Position numbers and translations under genes: made by a program. The notes below the pieces were generated by a model. It saw only the letters and a list, made by a program, of their open reading frames with translations. It was not told where the DNA came from and made no database searches. A DNA stretch of 64,000 bases from Rhodococcus sp. G-MC3. GTDB lineage: Bacteria > Actinomycetota > Actinomycetes > Mycobacteriales > Mycobacteriaceae. This document shows, one piece after another, positions 54,124 to 62,853 of this stretch. The DNA is taken from assembly GCF_030063335.1 (NCBI RefSeq), contig NZ_JASISW010000010.1:124001-188000 (forward strand), read 5' to 3'. Position 1 is the stretch's first letter. The number at the start of each line of letters is the position of its first letter.

Positions 54124-54630
54124 ATGAGGCTTCTGTTCATCCACGGTGCAGGCGGATTCGTCGAGGATCGTTCGATGGCCGATGGTTTCGGTGCCGCACT
54201 CGGCATAGATGTCGAGATGCCCGAGTTCTCCGACGGCGATATGTCGTACGAGGGGTGGGCTGAGCCGGTTCGTAGTCTGCTGGCTGCGCTGGGCGCCGAC
54301 GATATAGTCGTCGCGCATTCGTTCGGGGCGTCGATCGTGTTGCGGGTACTGGCCGAGCGTCGACACGCGATGTCTCGGGCAGTTTTACTCGCCATGCCGG
54401 ACTGGACCGCCGGAGGCTGGGACGTCTCGGACTACGCGTTCGAGGGTTCCGAGCCGGATGTTGCACTTTCACTGCACCACTGCCGCGACGACGAGGTTGT
54501 GCCGTTCACTCATCTGGCTCTGCATGCGGCGCGGCTCCCGTCGGCTTCGGTTCAGGCCTATCCGTCTGGGGGTCATCAGTTCGAGGGGGTCGTGCAGGAC
54601 ATTGCCGCGCAGGTGCATCGAAGGCCGTGA
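54124..54630 (+). CDS. RBBP9/YdeN-type alpha/beta hydrolase
   Basis: This 168-residue protein starts five bases after the UvrA-like stop. It has LLFIHGAGGFVEDRS at the N-terminus, a nucleophile elbow IVVAHSFGASIVLRV (Ser about residue 65), an Asp in HHCRDDEVVPF and a terminal His in YPSGGHQFEG. The small size matches the RBBP9/YdeN group of serine hydrolases. It is probably cotranscribed with the UvrA-like gene. Its substrate is not known. Confidence 0.85.
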   Translation: MRLLFIHGAGGFVEDRSMADGFGAALGIDVEMPEFSDGDMSYEGWAEPVRSLLAALGADDIVVAHSFGASIVLRVLAERRHAMSRAVLLAMPDWTAGGWDVSDYAFEGSEPDVALSLHHCRDDEVVPFTHLALHAARLPSASVQAYPSGGHQFEGVVQDIAAQVHRRP

Positions 54631-54705
54631 GTTGCGTTGGTCGGCTGCTACTTTATTCGAACTGGTGTTCGAGTTTCTGTCGGTGGGTCGGGCTAGGTTT
54701 GCATC

Positions 54706-56385
54706 ATGCTTTCGGGGGAGAACGTCGCCGGCCTCGCCGACGACCTAGGGGTCGCCACACCGCGTGGTGTGCTGCCGATCGCCGACCCGTGTCTGCTCGA
54801 TGCGGTGGTGTCGATGGAGTCGGCGTGGGTCTGCGTCGCTGCGGTGGCGTCGATCGGGTTGCTCGACGCCGACAAGCGGGCCTTGATGGTGCGGATGGAA
54901 ACGTTGTCGCGGGCGATATACGGCACCTCGCATACCTGGTTGACCGAACTGATCGATTCCGATGGGTTGGCGGTGATGCCGGAGAAGAAGAATCCGTCTC
55001 GTCTGGCGTCTCTGTTGCGGATCAATGCCGGGGTCGCCGGTAAACGCATCAGGATCGCGGCGAAGATCGCGGTGCGGCGGGCGATGACGGGTGAAAAGTT
55101 GGATCCGGTGTTGCCGACGACGGCAGTTGCGCATACCAGCGGGGAGATCGATGCCGCGCATGTCACGATCATCGACACGTTCTTCGGCGATCTTCCCGAA
55201 GGCGTCGATCACGAGTCGCGGGTGCAGTCGGAGTTTCTGCTCTCGGAGTTGGCGAAGCAGGTGTCGCCGGAGCAGTTGCAGGTTGCTGCGGACCGGCTAC
55301 AGACTCTCTTGGATCCGGATGGGTCGCTCAGGGATGAGCCCGATCCGATCGCGAAATGTTTCTTCCGGTTGGGGAAGCAGGATGCCGAGGGGTTGAGCAA
55401 GGGCAGTTTCCTCATCGACGCCGAGTTCCGGGCGTATCTCGAAGCGTTGCTCGCCAAACTCGCCAAGCCGGGCAATTGCAACCCCGACGAGCCGAAGCCT
55501 GTGGTCGAGGACGAGCCGGGCGAGGATGAGCCGGACGAGGATGAGCCGGACGGTGGGTCAGGTGATCGCCCGGACGCGAAGCCGGGGGATCCGACACTGT
55601 TCGACGGTCCCGGTCCCAGTCCTGGCGGCGGCGATTCCGGCGGCACAGGCGATTCCGACGGCAGCGGCTCGGGCGGACCCGGCGGCGGTGAGCCGGGAAC
55701 CACTCCGCGCGATACCGTCACCGATCCCGACATGCAACGCCGCGCCGGACGCGACACCCGCACCCCGGGGCGACGCAACCACGACGCCGTCAAAGCTGTC
55801 CTACGCCAGATGCTCGCCTCCGGCACCCTCGGTGAACACCGCGGCCTGCCCGTCACCGCGATCATCTCCATGACCGCCCAGGACCTGGAAACTGCCTGCG
55901 GGCACGCTGTCACCGGTACCGGATCACTGATCCCGATGCGCGACGCGATCCGCATGGCCTCCCATGCCCATCAGTACCTCGCGGTCTTCGACGACGCCGA
56001 CGGCCGCGCTCTCTACCTCGGACGCACCAAACGCATCGCTACCGCCGATCAACGGATCGTGCTGATCGCCCGCGACCGCGGGTGCAGCTTCCCCGGCTGC
56101 ACCCGCCCCGCCACCTGGTCGCAGGTGCACCACATCGACGAATGGAGATCCGGGGGCAACACCGACGTCGATGCGATGACCTTCGGTTGCGATATCCACC
56201 ACGCCCTCGTCGGGGATGGCCCCCATGATTGGGCGACCACCACCACCGGCCCAGGGCACCCCACCCCTGGGCGTACTCAGTGGCATCCCCCCGGGAGTGT
56301 CGATCCCGATCGCCGCGGGGTAGTGAATCATTTTCATCATCCACAGGAATACCTATACCACGACCCCGAGGACCCCGAGCCGTAA
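54706..56385 (+). CDS. DUF222/13E12-type HNH endonuclease
   Basis: This 559-residue protein has the DUF222 domain in the first 240 residues, then an acidic, Gly/Asp/Pro-rich low-complexity linker (about 255-345), and a C-terminal HNH nuclease domain. In that domain GCSFPGCTRPATWSQVHHIDEWRSGG (about 453-480) and CDIHHALV carry the catalytic and zinc residues. This is the 13E12 repeat family, present in many copies in mycolic-acid actinobacteria and possibly mobile. The role of this family is not settled. The linker is unusually long and acidic. Codon use is similar to neighbours. Confidence 0.93.
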   Translation: MLSGENVAGLADDLGVATPRGVLPIADPCLLDAVVSMESAWVCVAAVASIGLLDADKRALMVRMETLSRAIYGTSHTWLTELIDSDGLAVMPEKKNPSRLASLLRINAGVAGKRIRIAAKIAVRRAMTGEKLDPVLPTTAVAHTSGEIDAAHVTIIDTFFGDLPEGVDHESRVQSEFLLSELAKQVSPEQLQVAADRLQTLLDPDGSLRDEPDPIAKCFFRLGKQDAEGLSKGSFLIDAEFRAYLEALLAKLAKPGNCNPDEPKPVVEDEPGEDEPDEDEPDGGSGDRPDAKPGDPTLFDGPGPSPGGGDSGGTGDSDGSGSGGPGGGEPGTTPRDTVTDPDMQRRAGRDTRTPGRRNHDAVKAVLRQMLASGTLGEHRGLPVTAIISMTAQDLETACGHAVTGTGSLIPMRDAIRMASHAHQYLAVFDDADGRALYLGRTKRIATADQRIVLIARDRGCSFPGCTRPATWSQVHHIDEWRSGGNTDVDAMTFGCDIHHALVGDGPHDWATTTTGPGHPTPGRTQWHPPGSVDPDRRGVVNHFHHPQEYLYHDPEDPEP

Positions 56386-56403
56386 TCCGGGAACCCCAAA
56401 CCG

Positions 56404-56431
56404 CAAGCGGCACAGCGTTACCTGCGCCGCT
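56404..56431. terminator. Hairpin after the HNH gene
   Basis: AAGCGGC (56404-56410) pairs with GCCGCTT (56425-56431) around a 14-base loop, 18 bases after the HNH stop. It is short and lacks a T tract, so termination is only a suggestion. The remaining bases to 56611 hold no other supported feature. Confidence 0.4.
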
Positions 56432-56610
56432 TACAGTCATACCGCTCGAACACTGTGCAGGCCACAACGATCTGCTGGCTCCGCTGATGGGACTACGCCT
56501 CACAAGCGACATACATGACCGACCTCGCAGGATGGTCCAGCAGAACAAAGTTCTGGCTTGTTCTCCTCGTCCGCACGACGTGGCGGGCTGAGTCCCCTAG
56601 CATCACCGGG

Positions 56611-57771
56611 GTGGGGGGAATCGAAGGGCCGAAGGAGCAGCTAGCGCGTCTTGTAGTCGAGCGGATTCGTTTCGAAGGGGGCGCCGAGCCCCGTGTCGAC
56701 CACGACGTGTTCGCGGTGCGGTACGGCGACGATTCCGTCCTCTACCTCGACAATCTGCTGCGCGATACGGCCACTGTGTCTGCGCTGGCTCGCGAGTCGC
56801 ACGTGGCGCATTTCGTCTCGACCGAGATGTCCTCGAAAGACTGGCCCGGGAACTGGAACGACGCGTTGCCGCGGCTGCGTCCGGTCCTGAAACCATCCAC
56901 GTACACGCTGGGGCCGCCCTCGGGCCTACTGCTGTCCCGCAGGGTGTTTCCGCTGGTCGACGAGCTCGTTGCGGTCGACATGCCGGGCCACCGAGCTACA
57001 GTATCGTGGTCGACCATCGACAAGTGGGGCGTCGACCCCTCCACCGTGTTCGCTGCAGCACGATCCAACCTGGCAACCATCACCCAGCACGCCGACCCCA
57101 CCAAGGGCAGGGCCATTCAGAGATTGATCGACGACGGTGGCCGCTATTACACGTCCTGGCTGCTCGATCCGGGCTGGCTCGAATCCCACCGGGGGCGACT
57201 CGGCTGCCCGCCTGTCGCGTTCGTCCCCGACGTCAACACCATCTTCGTACTTCCCAGTGACGACCCCGAATTGCTTGCCAAGCACTTCGCCATGGTCGAG
57301 CAGCAGTACATCCACACCTCGCGTGCGTTGTCACCTCAGGCCTACACGGTCGACGACGCCGGGTCGGTCGTCACGTTGGACACTGTCAACCCCGAAGACC
57401 CGGGTACTGCCCGTGCGCGATGCGTCCATATCGCGCACGAGTATGCGGCCCAGTCGAGTTGGTTGACTCGGCAGTACGAACTCGAGCACGTCCATTCGTT
57501 CGTTGGCACCGTCACAGTCAAGACGACGCCATTCGGTCCCCGGACGGTGACCATCTGGGGCGACGGGATCGATTACACGATGCCGCACACCGATCTCGTG
57601 GCGTTCTGCCAACAGGATGCTCCGCCGTTCTATGTCCAGTTCGGCGACGTCGCAGCGATCACCGGTATCGCACCCGTCGCCGGCTTCGATCCGAGAAGGT
57701 ATCGAGTGTCTTCCTGGCCGGACTGGGAGACCGTCGAACAGCTTCGCGCATACAGCATTCCGGTGGGCTGA
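56611..57771 (+). CDS. Unrecognised protein of about 386 residues
   Basis: I do not recognise this protein. GTG 56611 begins a soluble product without a signal peptide, with GGIEGPKEQLARLVVERIRFEGG at the start. It contains LYLDNLLRDTATVSALARESHVAHFVSTEMSS, a central VEQQYIHTSRALSPQAYTVDDAGSVVTL and a C-terminal SSWPDWETVEQLRAYSIPVG. The reading frame shows normal codon bias, supporting a real gene. Other GTG and ATG starts upstream have no ribosome binding site. It follows the HNH endonuclease by 225 bases and is convergent with the RibD-like gene. A possible antitoxin or immunity role would be speculation. Confidence 0.6.
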   Translation: MGGIEGPKEQLARLVVERIRFEGGAEPRVDHDVFAVRYGDDSVLYLDNLLRDTATVSALARESHVAHFVSTEMSSKDWPGNWNDALPRLRPVLKPSTYTLGPPSGLLLSRRVFPLVDELVAVDMPGHRATVSWSTIDKWGVDPSTVFAAARSNLATITQHADPTKGRAIQRLIDDGGRYYTSWLLDPGWLESHRGRLGCPPVAFVPDVNTIFVLPSDDPELLAKHFAMVEQQYIHTSRALSPQAYTVDDAGSVVTLDTVNPEDPGTARARCVHIAHEYAAQSSWLTRQYELEHVHSFVGTVTVKTTPFGPRTVTIWGDGIDYTMPHTDLVAFCQQDAPPFYVQFGDVAAITGIAPVAGFDPRRYRVSSWPDWETVEQLRAYSIPVG

Positions 57772-57774
57772 CAA

Positions 57775-58347
57775 TTATCGAACCACTGTGTACTCGTTGA
57801 TCACCACCCCCGATTCGTAGGGCGTGCTGGCCACGAGATCCATTCGGACAGGCGAGTATTCACGCTCGGCGAAGAGCCTCTTACCCGAGCCGAGCAGAAC
57901 CGGGTTGACCTTGAGAATCAGCCTGTCGATTTCGTCCACCAGCGCCGATGCCAGAATTCCGCCTCCCGCCAACCAGATCCCACTGCCGCTCTCCTGCTTC
58001 AATGTACGAACGAGAGCGACAGGATCCTCGTCGGAGAGAATCACAGCGGGTTCGACAACCGAGTGGTTGCGCGAGAACACGTGCTGTTTCAGGTGTCCAT
58101 ACGGTCCGCCGTGCGGATGGACTCCACCTGCCGTATAGGTATTCCAGCCCATGAGCACGGTGTCGAAGCGGGTCAGATCGGGAGTCAGCCCCAACGCATC
58201 CAACCCGAGCGTCGGAATGGTGTCGGTGTACTCGCGCAGGATCATGTCGATGTGATCGCCCTGCATCGGGAAGTCTGCGAACGTGTCGTCGGGGGCTGCG
58301 ATGTAGCCGTCGAGGCTGACAGCGACGTAGTAAACCAATTCACGCAC
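57775..58347 (-). CDS. RibD C-terminal (dihydrofolate reductase-like) protein
   Basis: This 190-residue protein has the fold of the RibD reductase/DHFR-like family: VYYVAVSLDGYIAAPDD at the start, DTVLMGWNTYTAGG, and GIWLAGGGILASALVDEIDRLILKVNPVLLGSGKRLF near the end. GTG 58347 is chosen because GGAG lies a few bases upstream; GTG 58362 is the alternative. Members reduce pyrimidine or unknown substrates with NADPH. It is divergent from a TetR gene that probably represses it, with a palindrome between them. Confidence 0.85.
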   Translation of the reverse strand: MRELVYYVAVSLDGYIAAPDDTFADFPMQGDHIDMILREYTDTIPTLGLDALGLTPDLTRFDTVLMGWNTYTAGGVHPHGGPYGHLKQHVFSRNHSVVEPAVILSDEDPVALVRTLKQESGSGIWLAGGGILASALVDEIDRLILKVNPVLLGSGKRLFAEREYSPVRMDLVASTPYESGVVINEYTVVR

Positions 58348-58391
58348 AAGAGCTCCAATCACGACGGTTGTAGTGGTTCAGCTTGAAGACT

Positions 58392-58405
58392 ACGACACCC
58401 GTCGT
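58392..58405. promoter_or_regulatory. Palindromic operator between RibD-like and TetR genes
   Basis: ACGAC (58392-58396) and GTCGT (58401-58405) form an inverted repeat around ACCC, 20 bases upstream of the TetR start. It is the probable TetR binding site. Confidence 0.5.
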
Positions 58406-58425
58406 GGTTCCGCTAGTCTTTTTTC

Positions 58426-58992
58426 ATGGCCCGCAATCCACAGAGACGCTCCGACCTCGCCGACGCCGGACTCGCCATCCTGGCCAGGGACGGTGCCCGT
58501 GGACTCACGCACCGCGCGATCGACGACGAGGCGAACGTCCCCAAGGGGACCACGTCCAATTACTTCAAGTCACGCGACGACGTCATCGCCGGGCTGATCG
58601 AGCGGATCGGAGAAAGGCTGGCACCCAACCCCGAAGTCCACGAACCTCTCGCTTCGCAGCCTCCCAGCCCCGAGCTGTTCGGTGCGTACATTCGCGACAT
58701 CGTCGCGCGGCTCCTCGGGAATCGCGACGTGACGCTCGCGTTGTTCGAGCTGAGACTGGAGGCCTCGAGACGCCAAGAGATCAGGGAAGTGCTCGGGCGC
58801 TGGCAGCGCTCGAACTTCGCCGCCGACGTCGAATTCAATCTCGCCGCCGGGCTCCCCGGAGGCGCCAAGGAGGTCGCACTTTTCCACTACGCGATCGACG
58901 GTCTCCTACTCGACCGCCTCACGTACCCGATCGATCCCGAGACGTCGACCGACGAGATAATTGACGCCCTGATTGCGCTGACGCGCCCGTGA
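58426..58992 (+). CDS. TetR-family transcriptional regulator
   Basis: This 188-residue protein has the TetR DNA-binding helices at residues about 8-52 (RSDLADAGLAILARDGARGLTHRAIDDEANVPKGTTSNYFKSRDDV) and a helical ligand domain of the TetR_C type (EIREVLGRWQRSNFAADVEFNLAAG). ATG 58426 starts the gene. It is divergent from the RibD-like gene, 78 bases apart. It probably controls that gene and itself. Inducer unknown. Confidence 0.9.
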   Translation: MARNPQRRSDLADAGLAILARDGARGLTHRAIDDEANVPKGTTSNYFKSRDDVIAGLIERIGERLAPNPEVHEPLASQPPSPELFGAYIRDIVARLLGNRDVTLALFELRLEASRRQEIREVLGRWQRSNFAADVEFNLAAGLPGGAKEVALFHYAIDGLLLDRLTYPIDPETSTDEIIDALIALTRP

Positions 58993-59032
58993 GTGAATGT
59001 GTACGTCCGGCTGTCATAAAGCACTCACGGGC
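58985..59032. terminator. Hairpin between convergent tetR and aldehyde dehydrogenase genes
   Basis: GCCCGTGAGTG (58985-58995) pairs with CACTCACGGGC (59022-59032) in an 11-bp perfect stem. The same GCCCGTGAGTG also occurs at about 1073-1083 after the F420-type gene, so the element may be a family. Confidence 0.75.
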
Positions 59033-59045
59033 GGCGTAGCCGCAC

Positions 59046-60581
59046 TCAGGTGAATTTCACACCCTGGGCCAGCGGCAATTCGTTGGAGTAGTTGACCGTG
59101 TTGGTCGACCGACGCATGTAGGACTTCCATGCGTCCGAACCGGACTCGCGTCCGCCACCGGTTTCCTTCTCGCCGCCGAAGGCCCCACCGATCTCAGCAC
59201 CCGACGGTCCGATGTTGACGTTCGCGATGCCACAGTCGGACCCCGCCGCGGACAGGAACTTCTCGGCCTCGCGAAGGTCCGTCGTGAAGATCGACGACGA
59301 AAGCCCCTGCGGCACATCATTATGGAGTGCAATGGCCTCGTCGAGCGTGTCGTAGGTGAGCACGTACAAAATGGGGGCGAATGTCTCGTGACGCACGATA
59401 TCGGTCTGTGCGGGCATGGTGACGATCGTCGGCTGTACGTAGTAGGCATACTCACCGAAAATATCGACGCGCTCACCGCCGACCTTGATCGAGCCGCCGC
59501 CACCCACCGCGGCGTCGAGCGCCTTCTGGAATCCCGCGAAGGCCGGGGCGTCGATCAATGGGCCGACGAGGGTGTCCGGCTCCATCGGTGAACCGATGGA
59601 GAGCGATTGATAGGCACGTGAAATGCGATCCACCAGCTCCTCGGCGATCGAGGAATGCACGATCACCCGGCGCAACGACGTACAGCGCTGCCCCGCAGTG
59701 CCAGCCGCGGAGAACACGATTCCGCGGGTGGTCAGATCCAGGTCGGCGGACGGCGTCACGATCGCAGCGTTGTTGCCGCCGAGTTCGAGCAGCACCCGGC
59801 CGAACCGCTCGGCCACACGAGGTGCGACCGTACGGCCCATCCGAGTCGAACCGGTTGCCGAGAGCAGCGCTACTCGCGAGTCGTCGACGAGGGCCTCTCC
59901 TGCAACACGGTCGCCGATGACGAGCTGCGCAACCGCCGGGTCGATGCCTGCTTTCTGGGCTGCACGCTCGAACAGCGCTTGTACTCCGAGCGCGGTCAAC
60001 GGAGTCTTCTCCGACGGTTTCCAGATGACGGTGTCTCCGGCGACCAAGGCCAACACCGTGTTCCACGACCACACCGCGACCGGGAAGTTGAAGGCCGTGA
60101 TGACTCCGACGACACCGAGCGGGTGCCACTGTTCCATCATGCGGTGCCCTGGGCGCTCGGTGGCGATGGTGTTGCCGTACAGCTGGCGGGACAATCCGAC
60201 ACCGAAGTCGCAGATGTCGATCATTTCCTGCACTTCACCGAGGCCCTCGGAGACGATCTTGCCTGCCTCGATCGACACGAGCGCGCCAAGATCTTCCTTG
60301 TGTTCGCGCAGCAGTTCCCCGAGTTCGCGAATCAGACCTCCGCGCACCGGTGCCGGTACAGCCGACCACTCGCCGAACGCCGCTGACGCCACGCTGATCG
60401 CGGCCTCGACATCGGCCGGTCCAGCAGCGGCGAGCGATGCAAGATTGCCACCGGTGATGGGCGAGCGCGCCACGATCGGCAGCTTGGACTGCGGCACGTC
60501 CAGATCGACGCGCACACCGAGACGGTCCAGAATCGCGCGAGTCCGGACACTGAGATCGCCGTGGGTGACGGGTGAAGACAT
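59046..60581 (-). CDS. Aminoadipate-semialdehyde (piperideine-6-carboxylate) dehydrogenase
   Basis: This 511-residue aldehyde dehydrogenase has the NAD loop VITAFNFPVAVWSWN, the catalytic Glu in LELGGNN and the catalytic Cys in GTAGQRCTSLRR. The last segment, together with the ending GAFGGEKETGGGRESGSDAWKSYMRRSTNTVNYS, is typical of AmaB/Pcd-type L-2-aminoadipate-semialdehyde dehydrogenases. ATG 60581 is preferred since AAAGG lies eight bases upstream; GTG 60590 is the alternative. Its product, 2-aminoadipate, comes from lysine via the divergent lysine 6-aminotransferase. A palindrome lies between them. Confidence 0.88.
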   Translation of the reverse strand: MSSPVTHGDLSVRTRAILDRLGVRVDLDVPQSKLPIVARSPITGGNLASLAAAGPADVEAAISVASAAFGEWSAVPAPVRGGLIRELGELLREHKEDLGALVSIEAGKIVSEGLGEVQEMIDICDFGVGLSRQLYGNTIATERPGHRMMEQWHPLGVVGVITAFNFPVAVWSWNTVLALVAGDTVIWKPSEKTPLTALGVQALFERAAQKAGIDPAVAQLVIGDRVAGEALVDDSRVALLSATGSTRMGRTVAPRVAERFGRVLLELGGNNAAIVTPSADLDLTTRGIVFSAAGTAGQRCTSLRRVIVHSSIAEELVDRISRAYQSLSIGSPMEPDTLVGPLIDAPAFAGFQKALDAAVGGGGSIKVGGERVDIFGEYAYYVQPTIVTMPAQTDIVRHETFAPILYVLTYDTLDEAIALHNDVPQGLSSSIFTTDLREAEKFLSAAGSDCGIANVNIGPSGAEIGGAFGGEKETGGGRESGSDAWKSYMRRSTNTVNYSNELPLAQGVKFT

Positions 60582-60644
60582 GTACAGCACCTTTCATGGA
60601 GGCGAGCGGTGGTATCAATCTAGTCGACAACACTTCAGACCGTA

Positions 60645-60680
60645 AATATTCCTGTTTTATGCGCTTGCTTACGGAATATT
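60645..60680. promoter_or_regulatory. Inverted repeat in the divergent lysine-catabolism promoter
   Basis: AATATTCC (60645-60652) and GGAATATT (60673-60680) are perfect inverted copies 20 bases apart, in a notably AT-rich stretch. It is the best candidate operator for joint control of the dehydrogenase and lat genes. No regulator gene is adjacent. Confidence 0.6.
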
Positions 60681-60699
60681 ATCGCGTATGTTGGCACAC

Positions 60700-62049
60700 A
60701 TGACGCAGGTATTACAGTCCGTCCACGACCATCCCGACGCCTCTCAGGAAGCCGTGGCCCCCGCGCGAGTGCACGAAACGATCGGCAAGCACATGCTCGT
60801 CGACGGGTTCGAGATGGTGCTCGATCTGGATGCTTCGCACGGGTCGAAACTCGTCGACGCCCGTAATGGCACCGAATACCTCGATCTGTTCACTTTCTTC
60901 GCCTCCAATGCGCTCGGCATGAACCATCCATCGCTGGCTCAGGACGACGAATTCAAGGCAGATCTGTTGCAGGCCGCCATGAACAAGCCCAGCAATTCCG
61001 ACATCTACACCGCTCCGATGGCGCAGTTCGTGGAAACGTTCGCGCGTGTCCTGGGCGACGCCAGGCTTCCGCACTTGTTCTTCGTCGAAGGCGGTGCGCT
61101 CGCCGTCGAGAACGCGCTCAAGGTCGCCTTCGACTGGAAGAGCCGCTGGAACCAAGCCCACGGCATCGACCCCAGTCTCGGCACGCAGGTCATGCACTTC
61201 GAGCACGCCTTTCATGGCCGCTCCGGCTACACGATGTCCTTGACGAACACCGACCCGAACAAAGTCGCACGGTTCCCCAAGTTCGACTGGCCCCGCATCC
61301 CGTCGCCGTACATACGCGGCGGCGTCGACATGGACGCCCTCGAGTCCGACGCGTTGGAGGCGGCGCGGTTGGCATTCGAAGCAAACCCGCATGACATCGC
61401 CTGCGCCATCATCGAACCGATCCAGGGCGAAGGTGGTGACAACCACTTCCGCCCGCAGTTCCTCCAGAAGCTGCGGGACCTGTGCCACGAATTCGACACT
61501 CTGTTCGTCGTCGACGAGGTGCAGACGGGTGCCGGAATGACCGGCACCGCATGGGCTTTCCAACAACTCGGCGTCGTACCGGACGTTCTGGCCTTCGGGA
61601 AAAAGGTCCAGGTCTGTGGCGTCATGGCAGGGGGACGCGTCGACGATATCGAGGACAACGCCTTCCGCGTGTCCTCGCGCATAAACTCGACGTGGGGCGG
61701 CAACCTCACCGACATGGTCCGCTCGCGCCGGATACTGGAAGTGGTGGAAGCAGACAGTCTCATCGAGAGGGCAGGAGTCCTCGGTGAGCATCTACTGCAG
61801 CGCCTGCAGGACATGGCATCTCGCCACACCATGGTCACCGAGGTACGCGGACGCGGCTTGATGTGCGCCTTCACGATGCCCGACGCCGACCTCCGCGACC
61901 GCCTCGTCGAGGATCTGCGAGTTCAGGAGCAAGTGCTCGTCCTCGGATGCGGCGGGAGCGCCGTCCGTTTCCGCCCAGCGCTGACCATCAATGAAGCCGA
62001 CCTCGACCGAGGCGTCGACGCCATCGAACGCTCGCTCGGGAGGCTGTAG
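60700..62049 (+). CDS. lat: L-lysine 6-aminotransferase
   Basis: This class III PLP aminotransferase of 449 residues matches Lat, which moves the epsilon-amino group of lysine to 2-oxoglutarate. The product cyclises to piperideine-6-carboxylate. Family blocks are FFVEGGALAVENALKVAFDWK, HFEHAFHGRSGYTMSLTNTDP, FVVDEVQTGAGMTGTAWAF, and the PLP lysine in LAFGKKVQVCGVMAGGR. ATG 60700 or ATG 60688 may be the start; both are near the AT-rich promoter and could be leaderless. It forms a divergent pair with the dehydrogenase that uses its product. Confidence 0.92.
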   Translation: MTQVLQSVHDHPDASQEAVAPARVHETIGKHMLVDGFEMVLDLDASHGSKLVDARNGTEYLDLFTFFASNALGMNHPSLAQDDEFKADLLQAAMNKPSNSDIYTAPMAQFVETFARVLGDARLPHLFFVEGGALAVENALKVAFDWKSRWNQAHGIDPSLGTQVMHFEHAFHGRSGYTMSLTNTDPNKVARFPKFDWPRIPSPYIRGGVDMDALESDALEAARLAFEANPHDIACAIIEPIQGEGGDNHFRPQFLQKLRDLCHEFDTLFVVDEVQTGAGMTGTAWAFQQLGVVPDVLAFGKKVQVCGVMAGGRVDDIEDNAFRVSSRINSTWGGNLTDMVRSRRILEVVEADSLIERAGVLGEHLLQRLQDMASRHTMVTEVRGRGLMCAFTMPDADLRDRLVEDLRVQEQVLVLGCGGSAVRFRPALTINEADLDRGVDAIERSLGRL

Positions 62050-62175
62050 GGCTCAGCGATGTGCCGCAGTCGACGAAATACTGATTCGAGCCGACGGGGT
62101 GACCTGATCGCGGTTCTGTTATCCGTTCGATTCCTGCGAATCCCTGAGTTAGCTGTTAAGTTCTCCTAGCGAAAG

Positions 62176-62196
62176 GACCGACCGGTCTTTTCGGTC
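62176..62196. other. Small hairpin ahead of the PLDc_N gene
   Basis: GACCGA (62176-62181) pairs with TCGGTC (62191-62196) around a 9-base loop. It may terminate lat transcription or be a leader structure of the next gene. Evidence is weak; no other feature was found between 62050 and 62232. Confidence 0.35.
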
Positions 62197-62232
62197 AGGC
62201 CTGTCGCAAGCAGGATCACGGAGGACATCGCT

Positions 62233-62613
62233 GTGCCTTATCTCGGTTTGATCATCATGATCCTGTGGGTGTTCTGCCTGATCGACGTCATCACGGCCGA
62301 GGACACTGGTGTTCGCCACCTACCGAAGATGTTGTGGCTACTGTTCGTGATTCTCATTCCTCTGGCCGGTTCGGTGGTCTGGCTCCTCGTCGGGCGTCCC
62401 ATCGGCGGCGGAGTCTGGGGCGGAAACGGAACGCAGCAGGGTGGTTGGAACGGGCAGGGTGGTCGAGACGGGCAGGGAATCAACTCGGCCTACCCCGAGT
62501 ACGAAACGCGGCCAGGACGAGCACTCGGTACGAGCCCAGAGGCCGACGAGGAGTTCCTTCGTCAGTGCCGAGCCCGCGCCGAGCAGCAGCGCAAGCGGGC
62601 AAAGGGCAACTGA
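62233..62613 (+). CDS. PLDc_N-type small membrane protein
   Basis: This 126-residue protein starts at GTG 62233. It has two helices at residues about 3-20 and 32-52 separated by a short loop, matching the PLDc_N (phospholipase D N-terminal-like) domain (CLIDVITAEDTGVRHLPKMLWLLFVILIPLAGSVVWLLVGRP). A Gly/Asn-rich linker and a basic tail follow. No catalytic HKD motif is present, so it is not a phospholipase. Similar proteins are common in actinobacteria and of unknown function. Confidence 0.85.
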   Translation: MPYLGLIIMILWVFCLIDVITAEDTGVRHLPKMLWLLFVILIPLAGSVVWLLVGRPIGGGVWGGNGTQQGGWNGQGGRDGQGINSAYPEYETRPGRALGTSPEADEEFLRQCRARAEQQRKRAKGN

Positions 62614-62668
62614 CTCGCCGGCTCGGTCAAGCGTCGGCAAGTGCAGTGACAACCTCGGCCGGGCAGGT

Positions 62669-62696
62669 TTGATCGTGCGAGGTGTGTGTGTACAGT
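62669..62696 (+). promoter_or_regulatory. Promoter-like hexamers of the trp leader
   Basis: TTGATC (62669-62674) and TACAGT (62691-62696) are 16 bases apart. A start about seven bases downstream (near 62703) would place the leader-peptide ATG at the very 5' end of the mRNA, so it may be leaderless. Confidence 0.5.
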
Positions 62697-62704
62697 CACG
62701 TGGC

Positions 62705-62752
62705 ATGTACGCGAATCAGTCCCCAGCAGGATCATGGTGGTGGCGCTCCTAG
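62705..62752 (+). CDS. Trp leader peptide of the anthranilate synthase attenuator
   Basis: This is a 15-residue leader peptide, MYANQSPAGSWWWRS, with three consecutive Trp codons (62735-62743) and a TAG stop. Such peptides make ribosomes stall when charged tRNA-Trp is low. It is too short for most gene finders but is supported by the terminator hairpin and trpE-type gene downstream. A GTGGCGC/GCGCCCAC pairing across its end (about 62740-62760) could be the pause hairpin. An analogous leader with adjacent Trp codons controls an anthranilate synthase gene in Streptomyces venezuelae. Confidence 0.85.
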   Translation: MYANQSPAGSWWWRS

Positions 62753-62780
62753 GCGCCCACATTTCGCGTAGCTGTATCCG

Positions 62781-62807
62781 TGGCCGCCCTTCGAGGCGGC
62801 CATTTTT
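62781..62807 (+). terminator. Attenuator terminator
   Basis: TGGCCGCC (62781-62788) pairs perfectly with GGCGGCCA (62795-62802), with loop CTTCGA, followed by TTTTT. It lies 28 bases after the leader-peptide stop and 46 before the synthase start. Ribosome stalling at the Trp codons would favour an alternative fold and read-through. Confidence 0.88.
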
Positions 62808-62853
62808 GTGCCCTGGTCGCTCGGAGGTCGGCTCTGATCCGAGAGGGTTTTCG

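Noticed and set aside
60712..61791. Minus-strand 359-codon frame inside lat
   Set aside because: lat on the plus strand carries full aminotransferase motifs; the antisense frame is a by-product of GC-rich codon structure.
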